Assembly (NCBI GenBank): GCA_017654935.2
Contig: CM065699.1
Coordinates: 44,406,940 to 44,470,939, forward strand
Length of the DNA: 64,000 bases
Direction: 5' to 3'
DNA from: Phymorhynchus buccinoides
Lineage: Eukaryota > Mollusca > Gastropoda > Neogastropoda > Raphitomidae
The translations under genes were made by a program, and so were the position numbers. This document shows, in pieces, positions 34,029 through 43,097 of the stretch; the first letter of the stretch is position 1; every line of letters begins with the position of its first letter. Below the pieces are notes generated by a model. The model worked only from the letters and a program-made list of their open reading frames with translations, was not told where the DNA came from and ran no database searches.

Positions 34029-34134
<106 letters not shown>

Positions 34135-34482
34135 CCATTGATTATTACGCGCGCGCATGTGTGTGTGTGTGTGTGCGTCCGTGCGCGTGCGTGGTGTGTG
34201 ACTGTGTGATTCTCTATTAGTGCGTGTGTTTGCGCAATAACGTAGCTCATAAACTTTAATTTCCCTTGCAATTTTGTTTCTTTTCTTATTAATATAATAT
34301 TGTAATATTGTTTCAAATTTTGTGGTTATGAACAGGGCTTTGTTTAAATAATATTATTGTATGTATATTTGATTTGATTGTAGTGAGTCTTATGTGTATA
34401 ATGTTAACTTATTTGTGTTTTATTGGCTATGTAAAGCGCTCTGAGCTCCCTGCAAAGGGAGTAAAGCGCTATATAAATGTTT

Positions 34483-34524
<42 letters not shown>

Positions 34525-34547
34525 CCGTGACTGTGGGTTTACCTTAC

Positions 34548-34785
34548 CTTGAGGCCTGAGGTTCCAGGAGTCTGGCAGGCACAGGGCGGGCAGGTTCCTG
34601 ACGTCGTCCCGGGTCAGCCTCAACGGAAAGAGCGCCAGGCAGGAGTAGCGGGCCCTGAAGCCTTGCCCATCGTCGTCCCCACCCCCCTGGCCCCGCCCCA
34701 CGCGTAGCACGCCAGTGGTGGGCAGCTGGATCCCGTTGGGGAAGTCATCGTCAAGGTCCTCCACCAGTTCTCCGTTGTGGTAGAT
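34548..34785 (-). CDS. Host gene, internal exon: end of LamG/pentraxin-like module
   Basis: Bounded on the minus strand by acceptor GTGTGTGTCAG (ends 34786) and donor G/GTAAGG (34547). The 238-bp exon starts in phase 0 with IYHNGELVEDLDDDFP, runs through GIQLPTTGVLRVGRGQ, RYSCLALFPLRLTRDDV and ends CLPDSWNLRPQ with one extra base. The pattern (Y.NGE, G.L.LG, FS..L...EV) is that of the last strands of a LamG or pentraxin jelly roll. Phase matches the exons at 52098 (0) and 25268 (1). The acceptor's pyrimidine tract is replaced by 81 bp of GT repeat. High GC contrasts with the flanking intron. Confidence 0.85.
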
Positions 34786-34787
34786 CT

Positions 34788-34788
<1 letters not shown>

Positions 34789-34869
<81 letters not shown>
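34789..34869. repeat. (AC)n microsatellite abutting a splice acceptor
   Basis: About 40 AC units (GT on the coding strand) end directly at the CAG of the host exon. Confidence 0.97.
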
Positions 34870-34870
<1 letters not shown>

Positions 34871-35063
34871 TTCGGCGAATGACATAGACACACAAGAAAA
34901 CAGCAAACAGCAAAAATAGCAAAAGGAGCAAAAAAACAATACTTCCCTGTGATGTTGCTGTATTTTGTTGTGTCTCTTGCGAATAAAATAATGTTGTGGT
35001 GTGCTTGTTTGTTTGTTGTATGTTCCAGTGGTGGCCGATTACAGTCTGTTTCTTTCTTTTTAA

Positions 35064-35283
35064 CCCCTTGACTGCCAGAGAAAATTAAAGAAAAAACCAA
35101 TTGGGCAAATCATGCCACGAAAAAGACAACTGATAGAGCCAATCTGGCCAAAATGGTCTGGGGATATAACTCTCTTGACTGTTAGAGCAAAAGCCAACAT
35201 ATCAGGGTTATTTCTCTTCGTTCGATGGCGTCATCAGTGATGTCATCTGGTCAGTACGTAATACGTTGGTGGAAGTGAAGGGA
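35064..35283. mobile_element. TTAA-flanked MITE (piggyBac-like), diverged copy
   Basis: TTAA at 35060-35063 and 35284-35287. Ends CCCCTTGACTGCC and, on the other strand, TCCCTTCACTTCC. Related in its termini, but not obviously in its interior, to the MITEs at 15445 and 17947. Confidence 0.55.
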
Positions 35284-35289
35284 TTAAGA

Positions 35290-36374
35290 TTAGTAGTAGT
35301 TATTACCATACTATAATCTTCGACGGTTTCTATATAAAAAAGAAAAGAAAAGAAAATTCGGCGGTTTGTCTCTTTAAACGGTTATATCTTCATATTGATC
35401 AAACTTGACAGGGGCGAATCCTTACCGTAATACTTGTTAAACATCATACTACCACCAATGCCATTTAGACATTTTTGGCCTGGGAACAAATCTTTTAAAA
35501 AATGAAAAATCTAAATTTCTAGGCCATTTAGAGACTTTTTTTCTTCCGGACTAATTGACACCCGGGCCTCTATTCACATTGAGATAGTATGAAACTTATC
35601 ATCATGATATCTTAGAAGTCCTTCTAAAGTAGTAGGATTTAATAGGAGTTTAGAAGGACTTCTAAAATATCATGATGAGTATCAACCATTTTTCAAGCGA
35701 AAGAGACCAACTTTCATGGAGTTAGAACGTAATATCTGAATCTACTCATTTTACTAATGGTTTCCTTAACGCACTTGGTGTGGGGTGAAAGTTGCTATGG
35801 TTACATATAAGTGTATATAAATAAAAACGCAACACCTGTGCGCCTGTACTGTGCGCACTGACCCGTACCGGTTCACAATGACCAAGTTGTCATAGTCTTC
35901 AGAAATCCGTTTGCTTCTAGAAAACGGTTTCAGTTACAAAGCAGAGCGTTGATACAGTGGAAGCAGAAACATTTTAACAGACTGTCTTTTTGCAATAGCG
36001 ACTGGAGATCCACAAATTGACGTCATATTACAATAATGCCTTGATACCTTATTATATAAAAACAACAACAACAAGGCTTTATGTTGACTTTAGCCTGTAG
36101 TAGGTGGCCGATTCTAAAGTAAGAGGTTTACCATCAATGGTTTTATAGCTACACCAATGGGAAATCAGGCTACAGCTTAGTTTTTGTTTTTTGTGGAATA
36201 TTATGGCTCTCAAACCAGGGGCCATTGGCAGGCAGCTCTTAGTGCTGCCTGCAGTCAAAGGGATTGGTTGGCTTTTTTTTTTTTTTTTGGGGGGGACCTT
36301 CACCCAAACCAACTGTCCTCAAAAACAAATTGGCAGAGAGAGTGGGCAAGACTCGACTAAAAACAAATTTTAGA
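35290..36374. other. No gene seen
   Basis: AT-rich intronic sequence. Palindromic words around catgat(a/g)t and gaaggacttctaaa occur at 35605-35680 (tctaaagtagtaggatttaa between gaagtccttcta and tagaaggacttc), so a small inverted repeat is present. Confidence 0.5.
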
Positions 36375-36725
36375 CCAACCAGCCGCCGTGGTGTAGTGGT
36401 TAGCGTCGCGGACTACTGGCTGGGAGGTCTTGGGTTCGAATCCCATCAGAGGCGAGGGTTTTTTCGGTCCTGGACCGACTCCTACCCAGAGTGAGTGGTT
36501 GTGGGCTCAATGGGAAGACTGAAACCACACAGTCGAGTTTCATCCGCTTAACGGATGCTATTCTGAGAGTGTTGCTCTAATTGCAAGACCAACACTGCAG
36601 GTGTCTGTTGTTCTCGGGCCTGGTTAACGCCGGGATATCATTATGAAAGGAAGCGTAGAATACAGCCCTGCCAAGCAGTCTCAGACCGATACGGAACTCC
36701 ATAGCATCATCATCATCGTTATCAT
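36375..36725 (+). mobile_element. tRNA-derived SINE
   Basis: The head has a good RNA polymerase III A box (TGGTGTAGTGG at about 36389) and B box (GGTTCGAATCC at about 36433), correctly spaced. The body follows (ctggaccgactcctacccag, gtttcatccgcttaacggat, ggcctggttaacgccgggat), ending in ATC repeats (about 36707-36725). The head does not close an acceptor stem, so it is a SINE and not a tRNA gene. Confidence 0.8.
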
Positions 36726-37206
36726 CGGCCTCATTTTTCATCAATCATAAAAATTAAAAAATGTCTCAAATTCTGTGGCTTTGCATGCCCTGCTCTCATG
36801 GTGACCTCAGTTTCGGTTTCCAATCCAGTCTATGCCTTGGTGCGTTCGGGTCAAAGTCATGGGGATCAGTGTGTTCTGGGGAGCTGTCGGTGGACGGTCG
36901 TGGTGGTGCCCTCGGAGGAGGACCTCACGCACGCTGGTTCCGCGACTAAGAGAATAGTGTCGTCAGTAGGGGGCTTAGTAGGTGGTGTCCTGAACAGGCT
37001 CCACTGAACTTCACCGAAGTGACTCAGCAGAAGTGCAGTGTTTCCTCGGTTGGTTGCCTCCTGACGGCCTAACATAGATTCACTCCCCTTGGACTGCTGG
37101 TCTCGATTTCTGCGACTTGAACAAACCCGGGTGTAGCTGCGAATTGGGATTCGGAACGAGCGGCGTGGGAGCAACGCCACTGTACAGCCCAGAAGATGGG
37201 ACAGCA
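36726..37206. other. Intronic flank left of the Polinton; no gene seen
   Basis: Contains CTCAGTTTCGGTTTC at about 36806, identical to 15 bp of the element's terminal repeat (37237). No supported frame. Confidence 0.5.
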
Positions 37207-37211
37207 AAACA

Positions 37212-37553
37212 AGAGAACAGCTAAAGGGGGCTTCTGGCTCAGTTTCGGTTTCGGTTTCGGTTTCACTCCTTTATTTATTAAAAAACGGCTAAAATCACAC
37301 CTTTTTCTTATGCTTTTTAACCCCCCCAAAAAGGTGTGATTTAAGCCATTTTTTTGCGTTTTTTATCCACAAAAACAGTGTGATTCAATCGTTTTTACTC
37401 ACGAAAACAGCGTGATTTAACAGCTAAAGGGGGATTCTGGCTCAAGAGGAAAATCTTCTACTTTTAGATACAAAAACGCTACTTTAGGGGTAAAAAAAGT
37501 AAAAATTCGTCCCCCCTTTATTCTGCCAAATCAAAAAAAAAGCCACTACTTTT
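37212..37553. repeat. Polinton left terminal inverted repeat
   Basis: Pairs with 51384-51733. It contains three TTTCGG words near the tip, a 20-bp-stem hairpin (37287-37306 with 37328-37347), three GTGTGATT-like words and a second copy of AACAGCTAAAGGGGG plus TTCTGGCTCA about 203 bp inside the tip (37419). Confidence 0.95.
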
Positions 37554-37967
37554 AGGGCAGAATAAAAGCAAAAAATCAGACTTTTTTTTTTAAACCCCAT
37601 TTTAGATACAAAAACACTACTTTTAAGGAGTAAAAAAAAAAAAAAGAAAGAAAAAAAAAAAAAAAAGAAGAAAATTCTTTGTTAAATATTGTGATGATTT
37701 TATTCTTTCTTCACAAACACTTATTTTGTCTGTAGCCTTATTCTCAAAGGTGATCTATTCTACTACTATGAACCGGTCTAGGCTTTTCACCGTAATTAAA
37801 GAGATCAGATAACCGTCGTCGCCTCTGACTAGACTGGAGTACTGCCAACTTGTATTTAAGCAACAGGGGATTTCCGATAACGTCAAGCATAGTGAAGAGA
37901 GGAATTCATATCATTCTCCGAATTTGAAAAAATTCATTTCATTTTTTACATTCCTAAAAATTCTTTC

Positions 37968-38008
<41 letters not shown>

Positions 38009-38292
38009 TAAAACAATTTTTTCTTCTTTTTTTCTAAGAAGTTACTCAAGTTCTTTTTAAGTTCTTTTTAAGTTCTTTTTTTAAGTTCTTTTATAGGTTC
38101 TTAAACAAGTTCTTGTTAAGTCAACTTCAAGTTATTAATAAGTTCTTGGTAAGTCACATCAAGTATTTATTAAGTTCTAACACAAAAACTTGACAAGTTC
38201 TTATCAAGTTCTTACTTAAGTTATTGTTAAGTTCTTGTCGAGTTACTTACTTAAGTTATTGGTAAGTTTTTATTAAGTTCTAAAACAATAAT
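37554..38292. other. Non-coding left arm of the Polinton
   Basis: A- and T-runs (37628-37670; 28 T at about 37975-38002), then the AAGTTCTT array. No frame is supported. The right arm has almost no such spacer, so the element is asymmetric. Confidence 0.8.
38041..38285. repeat. AAGTTCTT-word array in the Polinton left arm
   Basis: About fifteen words of the type AAGTTCTT, AAGTTATT or CAAGTTCTT, irregularly spaced by 5-12 bases, several facing each other as gttcttgttaagt or acttgacaagttc. Possible binding sites for a replication or transcription factor of the element (inference). Confidence 0.85.
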
Positions 38293-38724
38293 TTATTGCA
38301 TTAAAAATGGATCGCTCTCAGGTTTTAAGCTATTTGGCTTTTGTTTTTCTTGTTTGTCTGCTACTTTTTCTGTTTGTATTGTTTTTACTTCTACTCGTTT
38401 TTCTAGCTTTGGTTGCATGTGTGTTTTATATAATTTATAAGACAAATAACCAACACCAGCAACCACACCAACAGTAAGCAATACAACATCGTAATTCGTA
38501 CTGTTTTGTTTGTCTTCTTCTTTTTTAACTGGTATTGCGCTTATGGTTGATTCATCTGACAACAGTTTTTGTTTTGTTTGTTTATTCATTTTTTGTTGTC
38601 GATTCCACTTTGATAACCTTTTACCTGCTTCAACTCGTCCTGGGTTCTTCGTTACCTTGGTTACCGTCTGACTGGGGCTTGTTTGCTGTTCTGTCTGATT
38701 CGTTTGATTCTCTGTCACGTTCAT
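38293..38724 (-). CDS. Polinton small protein with one membrane segment
   Basis: 143 residues. A Gln/Thr-rich N-terminus is followed by a basic stretch NPGRVEAGKRLSKWNRQQK (about 27-45), a hydrophobic helix at about 79-98 (VVLLTVGVVAGVGYLSY), then a basic Lys/Glu-rich tail. The basic box recalls, from memory, a PxRVxAGKxLAxxN motif common in Polinton-encoded small proteins. Function unknown. Its start lies inside the upstream gene, overlapping it by 95 bp in another frame, so the two are probably co-expressed leftward. Confidence 0.7.
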   Translation of the reverse strand: MNVTENQTNQTEQQTSPSQTVTKVTKNPGRVEAGKRLSKWNRQQKMNKQTKQKLLSDESTISAIPVKKEEDKQNSTNYDVVLLTVGVVAGVGYLSYKLYKTHMQPKLEKRVEVKTIQTEKVADKQEKQKPNSLKPESDPFLMQ

Positions 38725-39178
38725 TTTTAATAGCCATAAAATCTATATGATTAAAAGTAATTAACCCCATAACAACTGGTGATAAAAGCCCGCCAAACCT
38801 ATAAAAAAGATCACAACTAAGAGACTCTAATGATTTAGTTAAAACAGGATCTTGACTTAAATCGTACATTAAATCTTGGCTTGAATCGAGTGGAAAAAAC
38901 TGACTAACTAACTTAGTGTACAAGCCTATTACAGTTTGACCTAAACTTTTAACCATTTTAGATCCTAATTGTGCTTCGTATCTGGTGTAGTACTTTTCAA
39001 TGTCAGCAGAAGACATTTGTTGAATCTGTTCTATACTAAATTCTGTTCCTAAGTATTGTTTTGTTTTTCCACACGCAGCCAGAGAATACAACTTTTCCTT
39101 TTTATTCATAACACTTGTCGACACTTCATCAGACATTACGGCTTCCTGCGCATTTAACAACAGTTCGTCACAATTCAT
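38630..39178 (-). CDS. Polinton conserved protein of unknown function
   Basis: 182 residues from an ATG at 39178. Mostly helical. It contains YSLAACGKTKQYLGTEFS (about 31-48), SADIEKYYTRYEAQLGSKM and a long amphipathic stretch to about 150, then an Asn/Asp/Ser/Arg-rich tail lying in the overlap with the next gene. From memory the ACGKTKxYLG...YYxRYExxxG pattern recurs in Polintons of aquatic invertebrates. No catalytic motif was recognised. Transcribed leftward from a 38-bp divergent spacer. Confidence 0.7.
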   Translation of the reverse strand: MNCDELLLNAQEAVMSDEVSTSVMNKKEKLYSLAACGKTKQYLGTEFSIEQIQQMSSADIEKYYTRYEAQLGSKMVKSLGQTVIGLYTKLVSQFFPLDSSQDLMYDLSQDPVLTKSLESLSCDLFYRFGGLLSPVVMGLITFNHIDFMAIKNERDRESNESDRTANKPQSDGNQGNEEPRTS

Positions 39179-39216
39179 TTTTAGTTGATTTATTATTTTT
39201 GTTTTTAAAATAAAAA
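39179..39216. promoter_or_regulatory. Divergent spacer between two Polinton gene blocks
   Basis: 38 bp of A/T-rich sequence (ttatttttgtttttaaaata) between the start codons of leftward and rightward blocks. It must hold parts of both promoters or 5' UTRs. Similar tight divergent spacers lie at 43050-43097 and 45651-45669. Confidence 0.5.
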
Positions 39217-39447
39217 ATGAGTGCTGAAAAAACTGTTGCTAACCTTGTATATCAATCTGCTCTGATTGGTGGACTTTCTGTTGCGTACACGATGGTTGGT
39301 AAGAAACTATTGAAAATGAAAGCAGCTGACCTAGGAAAACTTGATCTAGAGGACTCTGGTAAACTAATCGCTATAATCACTGCTTCAATCGCAACAAAAG
39401 ACTTTCTAGTTAAGCAAGGAATAATTCCAGAAAATATATATATGTAA
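39217..39447 (+). CDS. Polinton small hydrophobic protein
   Basis: 76 residues. Two hydrophobic stretches (about 13-27 and 46-62) are separated by a charged linker with KLLKMKAADLGKLDLED. It could be a small membrane or virion protein. Stop at 39447, seven bases before the next gene, in an apparent rightward block with the integrase. No known family identified. Confidence 0.65.
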   Translation: MSAEKTVANLVYQSALIGGLSVAYTMVGKKLLKMKAADLGKLDLEDSGKLIAIITASIATKDFLVKQGIIPENIYM

Positions 39448-39454
39448 AAATAAA

Positions 39455-39859
39455 ATGGCTTCACTCGCAATGATGATTGGCGGTGCTGTAGTAAACGCAC
39501 TTGCTTTTTCAGGAAGTAATTACATGTTCAGTAAACTAGAAACAAACAAGGAAAGACAAAGACATAATCGAGCAATGGAGCAATTAGCAGCAGCACAAGA
39601 CGCCTATGAAAAACAAAGACTCGCTCAGTTAGATTTTATTAACAACAAATTAAAACTACAAAACCATGCAGCATACACTTTTAAGAATGTTGACGACGCC
39701 ATTAAAGAGTATTATTTAGTGACAGGAGAAGACCTCCAACAGCTCCCACCACCAAAACTAAGTGACTTCTACCAACCATCCGAAAAACAAAAACTCCAGG
39801 AAATAGCTTTTATTGTAGTTGGTATGACTGCTGTTTATTTCATAGCAAAAAACGTGTAG
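39455..39859 (+). CDS. Polinton coiled-coil protein with terminal membrane segments
   Basis: 134 residues. An N-terminal Gly/Ala-rich hydrophobic segment (1-22) is followed by a charged helix (RQRHNRAMEQLAAAQDAYEK) predicted to coil, a Pro-rich linker QQLPPPKLSDFYQPSE, and a C-terminal hydrophobic helix (about 113-131). The arrangement suggests a small membrane-associated virion protein. Function unknown. Seven bases separate its stop from the integrase start. Confidence 0.65.
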   Translation: MASLAMMIGGAVVNALAFSGSNYMFSKLETNKERQRHNRAMEQLAAAQDAYEKQRLAQLDFINNKLKLQNHAAYTFKNVDDAIKEYYLVTGEDLQQLPPPKLSDFYQPSEKQKLQEIAFIVVGMTAVYFIAKNV

Positions 39860-39866
39860 TATTAAA

Positions 39867-40847
39867 ATGAATGATAAACTATCTAAAATTTATTATTCAC
39901 CAAAAGGTTATTGGAAAGGTTTAACTGCTATTCAAAAATTAAATCAAGCTGCTGGAGTCACTGAACAAACAGCAAAAGAATGGTTATCTAAACAAGCTAT
40001 ATGGCAAATTTATCTACCAGCACCTAAACGAATTAAAAGACCACACTTCGTTAACTCAACACCAAATGACACTCATCAAATGGATCTTCTATACTTACCC
40101 CATGATTTAATCAGAAGAAAAAGATTTAAATACGCGTTGACAGTTGTTGATTTAGCTTCAAGATATAAAGATGCTGAACCATTGACTGATAAAAGTGCTA
40201 CTTCAGTCTCTGTTGCTTTACAAGAAATCTATAGACGCGGTCCATTAACCTATCCTCGTTTAATTCAAGTTGATGAAGGAAAAGAATTTAAAGGACAATT
40301 CAACCAGCTAATGTTAAAACACAAAGTATCTATTAAACGCGGTATTCCTGGAAATCATAGATCACAAGCCTTAGTCGAAAACTTTAACAAACAATTAGCT
40401 GAACGACTTTTCTCTTACCAATATCACAGAGAACTCCTTGATTCAACTAGAAACACTGAATGGGTTAGAAGATTAAGTAGTGTTCTGAGAGTCATGAATA
40501 ACGAAGAATCTAAAGTAACAGGATTTAAACCAGTAAAAGCAATACAGAAGAAAACGATTGACACTTCGTTAGACACACCTCATGAACATTTAATTTCAAA
40601 ACAGCTGATACCGTTTGGAATCAAAGTTAGGTTTCTTTATGCACCAGGAGAAGCGGAAGGAGACACACGTGTAAGAGCGACTGATCCAATTTGGAGTATT
40701 GAACCGTACGAAATAAAAAGTGTAATAGAAATGAATCCACCGGTGTATTATTTAAGAGAAACTGATACAACAACACGACCCGTTCCAAAAAGAGCCTTTG
40801 TTAAAGAAGAATTACAGATAATTCCGCCAGACACAGTTCCGATTTGA
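39867..40847 (+). CDS. INT: Polinton integrase (retroviral-type DDE)
   Basis: 326 residues, a usual length for this family. The catalytic triad is visible: D73 in HQMDLLYL, D136 in IQVDEGKEF and E171 in QALVENFNKQ, with about 34 residues between the last two, as in retroviral integrases. The N-terminus has a short helical region (TAIQKLNQAAGVTEQTAKEW) without an obvious HHCC zinc site. The C-terminus has a small beta-rich region with WSIEPYEIKSVIEMNPP, like the SH3-type DNA-binding part. Expected role: insertion of the linear element with a short target duplication, which agrees with the AAACA repeats at the borders. No stop or frameshift. Confidence 0.93.
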   Translation: MNDKLSKIYYSPKGYWKGLTAIQKLNQAAGVTEQTAKEWLSKQAIWQIYLPAPKRIKRPHFVNSTPNDTHQMDLLYLPHDLIRRKRFKYALTVVDLASRYKDAEPLTDKSATSVSVALQEIYRRGPLTYPRLIQVDEGKEFKGQFNQLMLKHKVSIKRGIPGNHRSQALVENFNKQLAERLFSYQYHRELLDSTRNTEWVRRLSSVLRVMNNEESKVTGFKPVKAIQKKTIDTSLDTPHEHLISKQLIPFGIKVRFLYAPGEAEGDTRVRATDPIWSIEPYEIKSVIEMNPPVYYLRETDTTTRPVPKRAFVKEELQIIPPDTVPI

Positions 40848-40862
40848 TTAGACAAAAAAAAA

Positions 40863-41087
40863 ATGAGTTTTAAAATGGAGACTCAGAATAAAGAGATACT
40901 CGAGACAAAGAATTACGACATTTTATTGAAAAGATTAAGGAATGCGCAGAAAGAAATTGTTCTATCTCAGCTATTAATGGAAGACGATAAAATAGTCAGT
41001 AAATACTTGTTCGAAATTGAAAGCAAAATAATGGATACTTTATCAGAAATTTACAACAAGTTTAACCTTGAATTTGACCCAGTATAA
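40863..41087 (+). CDS. Polinton small hypothetical protein
   Basis: 74 residues, charged and mostly helical, with no membrane segment. Starts 15 bases after the integrase stop (a second ATG four codons in is equally possible). Not recognised. Kept because it fills a gene-sized gap in an otherwise gapless element and has an open frame. Confidence 0.55.
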   Translation: MSFKMETQNKEILETKNYDILLKRLRNAQKEIVLSQLLMEDDKIVSKYLFEIESKIMDTLSEIYNKFNLEFDPV

Positions 41088-41140
41088 AAAAAAAGAAACC
41101 AAAAAAAAATTGACCTTTTTTTTTTTTTTTTTTTTTGCCT
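41088..41140. terminator. Convergent A/T-run spacer
   Basis: A-rich (aaaaaaaaagaaaccaaaaa) then a run of about 20 T between the ends of the rightward small gene and the leftward ATPase. Probably the 3' ends of both transcripts. No clear AATAAA is seen, so the function is inferred from position. Confidence 0.4.
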
Positions 41141-41758
41141 TCACAAACATTTGTACTGACTAGGAAAATCTGTTTTTAACACTAGCTTACAAAACTTCTC
41201 TTTCCTCAGTTTTTGTTTAATCGACTTTTTTTCTTCTTTTGATTCAATCACATCATTTTCATCTAGACATTCATCAAAACTATTTTTATCTTTAGTAAAA
41301 AACAAAACAACCGTCTTTAACTGTTCTCTAAAGTCTTTTAAAACTGAATTATACTTTTGTGTTAAAATCCATACACTAATCCCTGCATGTCTACCACTAA
41401 AAGCTAACTTAGCTAAACTATTTCTTTTTTTAACAATGTCTTTTTCAGCCGAGCAGTCATCAATAATAAACAATGTTGACGTTCCTTTAAACAGTTGATA
41501 AAAATGATCTAAACATTCACTTAACTTATTACTTGGGTCAACCAAATAGACTTTATCATCCTCCCAAATGAACTTTCTTTCTTTGTATGATTTGTTGAAT
41601 TCTAAAGTAGTACAAAAAATTACTATATGTTCAAAGTGATTTCGATAAACCGTTTGTATTAAATCTAACATAAATATCGTTTTTCCACACCCAGTCATCC
41701 CACAAAATAACCCGCAATGTGGTTCTTTTGTAAGGAAATTTAAACTGTTCAAGTCCAT
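41141..41758 (-). CDS. ATP: Polinton genome-packaging ATPase (A32/FtsK-HerA type)
   Basis: 205 residues. Walker A is GMTGCGKT (20-27), Walker B TLFIIDD (95-101), and a sensor-like segment SVWILTQKY lies at about 128-136, following SGRHAG. This is the compact form of the FtsK/HerA packaging ATPase found in Polintons and related double-jelly-roll viruses, which drives DNA into the capsid. It lies four bases downstream of the capsid gene on the same strand, fitting a virion-assembly unit. Intact. Confidence 0.88.
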   Translation of the reverse strand: MDLNSLNFLTKEPHCGLFCGMTGCGKTIFMLDLIQTVYRNHFEHIVIFCTTLEFNKSYKERKFIWEDDKVYLVDPSNKLSECLDHFYQLFKGTSTLFIIDDCSAEKDIVKKRNSLAKLAFSGRHAGISVWILTQKYNSVLKDFREQLKTVVLFFTKDKNSFDECLDENDVIESKEEKKSIKQKLRKEKFCKLVLKTDFPSQYKCL

Positions 41759-41762
41759 TGTT

Positions 41763-43049
41763 TTAATACATAATATCTTTTAATCTGTTATTCTCAATGT
41801 TCAGCTGAGCATCGCATAGTAAATACACATAAACATATATTTGTTTGCCCACTTCCGCTTCTTTATGAATTTGAATGTTTATTCCGCCTGACCCATCACC
41901 TACTGTTCTTCCGCTACCATGAAGTTTGTTATCATCAGTTGTTCTAAGATCTAACCACAAAGCATACTTTGAAAATAAATAATCTTCTAGTCTAACATCA
42001 TGAAGATGGAGGTCTTTGCAAATTAAATCAACAGACGGATCTCTTAGTTGCCCGCCTCCACCAAACAGTTTTCTTATTTCATCAAAGTGCTGATAAGGTA
42101 AAAGACCGCTCGCAAACAATTGGTTCGGTTGCCCTTCAATCGTAGTAGTCAGCTTAGTTATTTTTGGATTATAAAACCTCTCGCTTAATCTATTAAAGGG
42201 TTTTTTGGTTTCTTCAAACAGCAGCAAAATTCCTTTCAACGACCTTGCTGATATATTCAAATCGATGTTCCAGATTGTGTCTATTGTGTTTTTAGTTAAC
42301 TTACTGTGATTTAAAATTCTGTTGTAGTATATTGCAAATCTTGACTGGTATTGTTGTGAAATCAACCGAGCTAATTCTTGATGACGAACAACATCAAACT
42401 CTAATGTGATGTCTGAAATACTATATTTTGCATTTGAATCTTCTGTCGATCTGATAACACGGGCATAGTCATTAAAAGTAAATTCATACATAAGCCTATC
42501 TTGTAAAGCTCCCTGATAATATGGTGAGTGTGTGTTCAATAGTTCAAAGTCGAGAGGAATGTAGAATCGATTACCATAAACTTGAGCAACCAACGCATCT
42601 TTATTGCTATCTTTTTTATCATCAGCATCAATTCTATGTTTTATACCATTATCTCCTTGTATTCCCTGATAAACCCGATCTTTTCTTTCATTTTCTGTTA
42701 ACCAGAGGTCGCAATAACTCAAAAAGACATCTGCGTTATCTAAAGACATTACCTCTCTCCCTTCAAGTTTAATAGTAATCTTACTAACTATTGATCTACC
42801 AAGATTAGCAACTAAAGTTCTGTTTGGGTCGGTCTCTGACTCCAGGTCTATTTTAAATGCAAGACGAGCAGTGCCTGGCACGATGACTTCATTACTCCCC
42901 AGACTAGGAAATCTTACTGATAATATTTGTCTTTGATCGATAGTTGAAGGATTATTACTTATCACGATACTCTGTCTGGTTCCTTTTACACCGAGTGGTT
43001 CTTTTAACCGTCTGTATGGATCAAGACTCGACCCGTATGATTGCGACAT
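41763..43049 (-). CDS. Polinton putative major capsid protein (double jelly roll)
   Basis: 428 residues from the ATG at 43049; an upstream in-frame ATG at 43121 adds a hydrophobic leader overlapping the divergent gene and is less likely. Beta-rich throughout, with VPGTARLAFKIDLES, SIVSKITIKLEGREVMSL, YYQGALQDRLMYEFTF and a final segment IYVYVYLLCDAQLNIEN. Its size, position beside the ATPase and general motif order fit the hexon-like capsid protein of Polintons. No single residue proves it; structure prediction would. Expected role: outer shell of an icosahedral particle. Intact. Confidence 0.65.
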   Translation of the reverse strand: MSQSYGSSLDPYRRLKEPLGVKGTRQSIVISNNPSTIDQRQILSVRFPSLGSNEVIVPGTARLAFKIDLESETDPNRTLVANLGRSIVSKITIKLEGREVMSLDNADVFLSYCDLWLTENERKDRVYQGIQGDNGIKHRIDADDKKDSNKDALVAQVYGNRFYIPLDFELLNTHSPYYQGALQDRLMYEFTFNDYARVIRSTEDSNAKYSISDITLEFDVVRHQELARLISQQYQSRFAIYYNRILNHSKLTKNTIDTIWNIDLNISARSLKGILLLFEETKKPFNRLSERFYNPKITKLTTTIEGQPNQLFASGLLPYQHFDEIRKLFGGGGQLRDPSVDLICKDLHLHDVRLEDYLFSKYALWLDLRTTDDNKLHGSGRTVGDGSGGINIQIHKEAEVGKQIYVYVYLLCDAQLNIENNRLKDIMY

Positions 43050-43097
43050 CTCTCTTTTTTTTAGAAATAAAATAAAAACATAATTATAAATAAAAAC
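43050..43097. promoter_or_regulatory. Divergent spacer between capsid gene and coiled-coil gene
   Basis: 48 bp, A/T-rich (tttttttagaaataaaataa). Both start codons face outward. Confidence 0.45.

Noticed and set aside
36375..36450. A functional tRNA gene
   Set aside because: A and B boxes are good but the acceptor arm does not pair, and a SINE body follows.
39867..40847. Integrase as part of an LTR retrotransposon or retrovirus
   Set aside because: No reverse transcriptase, gag or LTRs nearby; the terminal repeats are inverted and the neighbours are PolB, ATPase and capsid-like genes.
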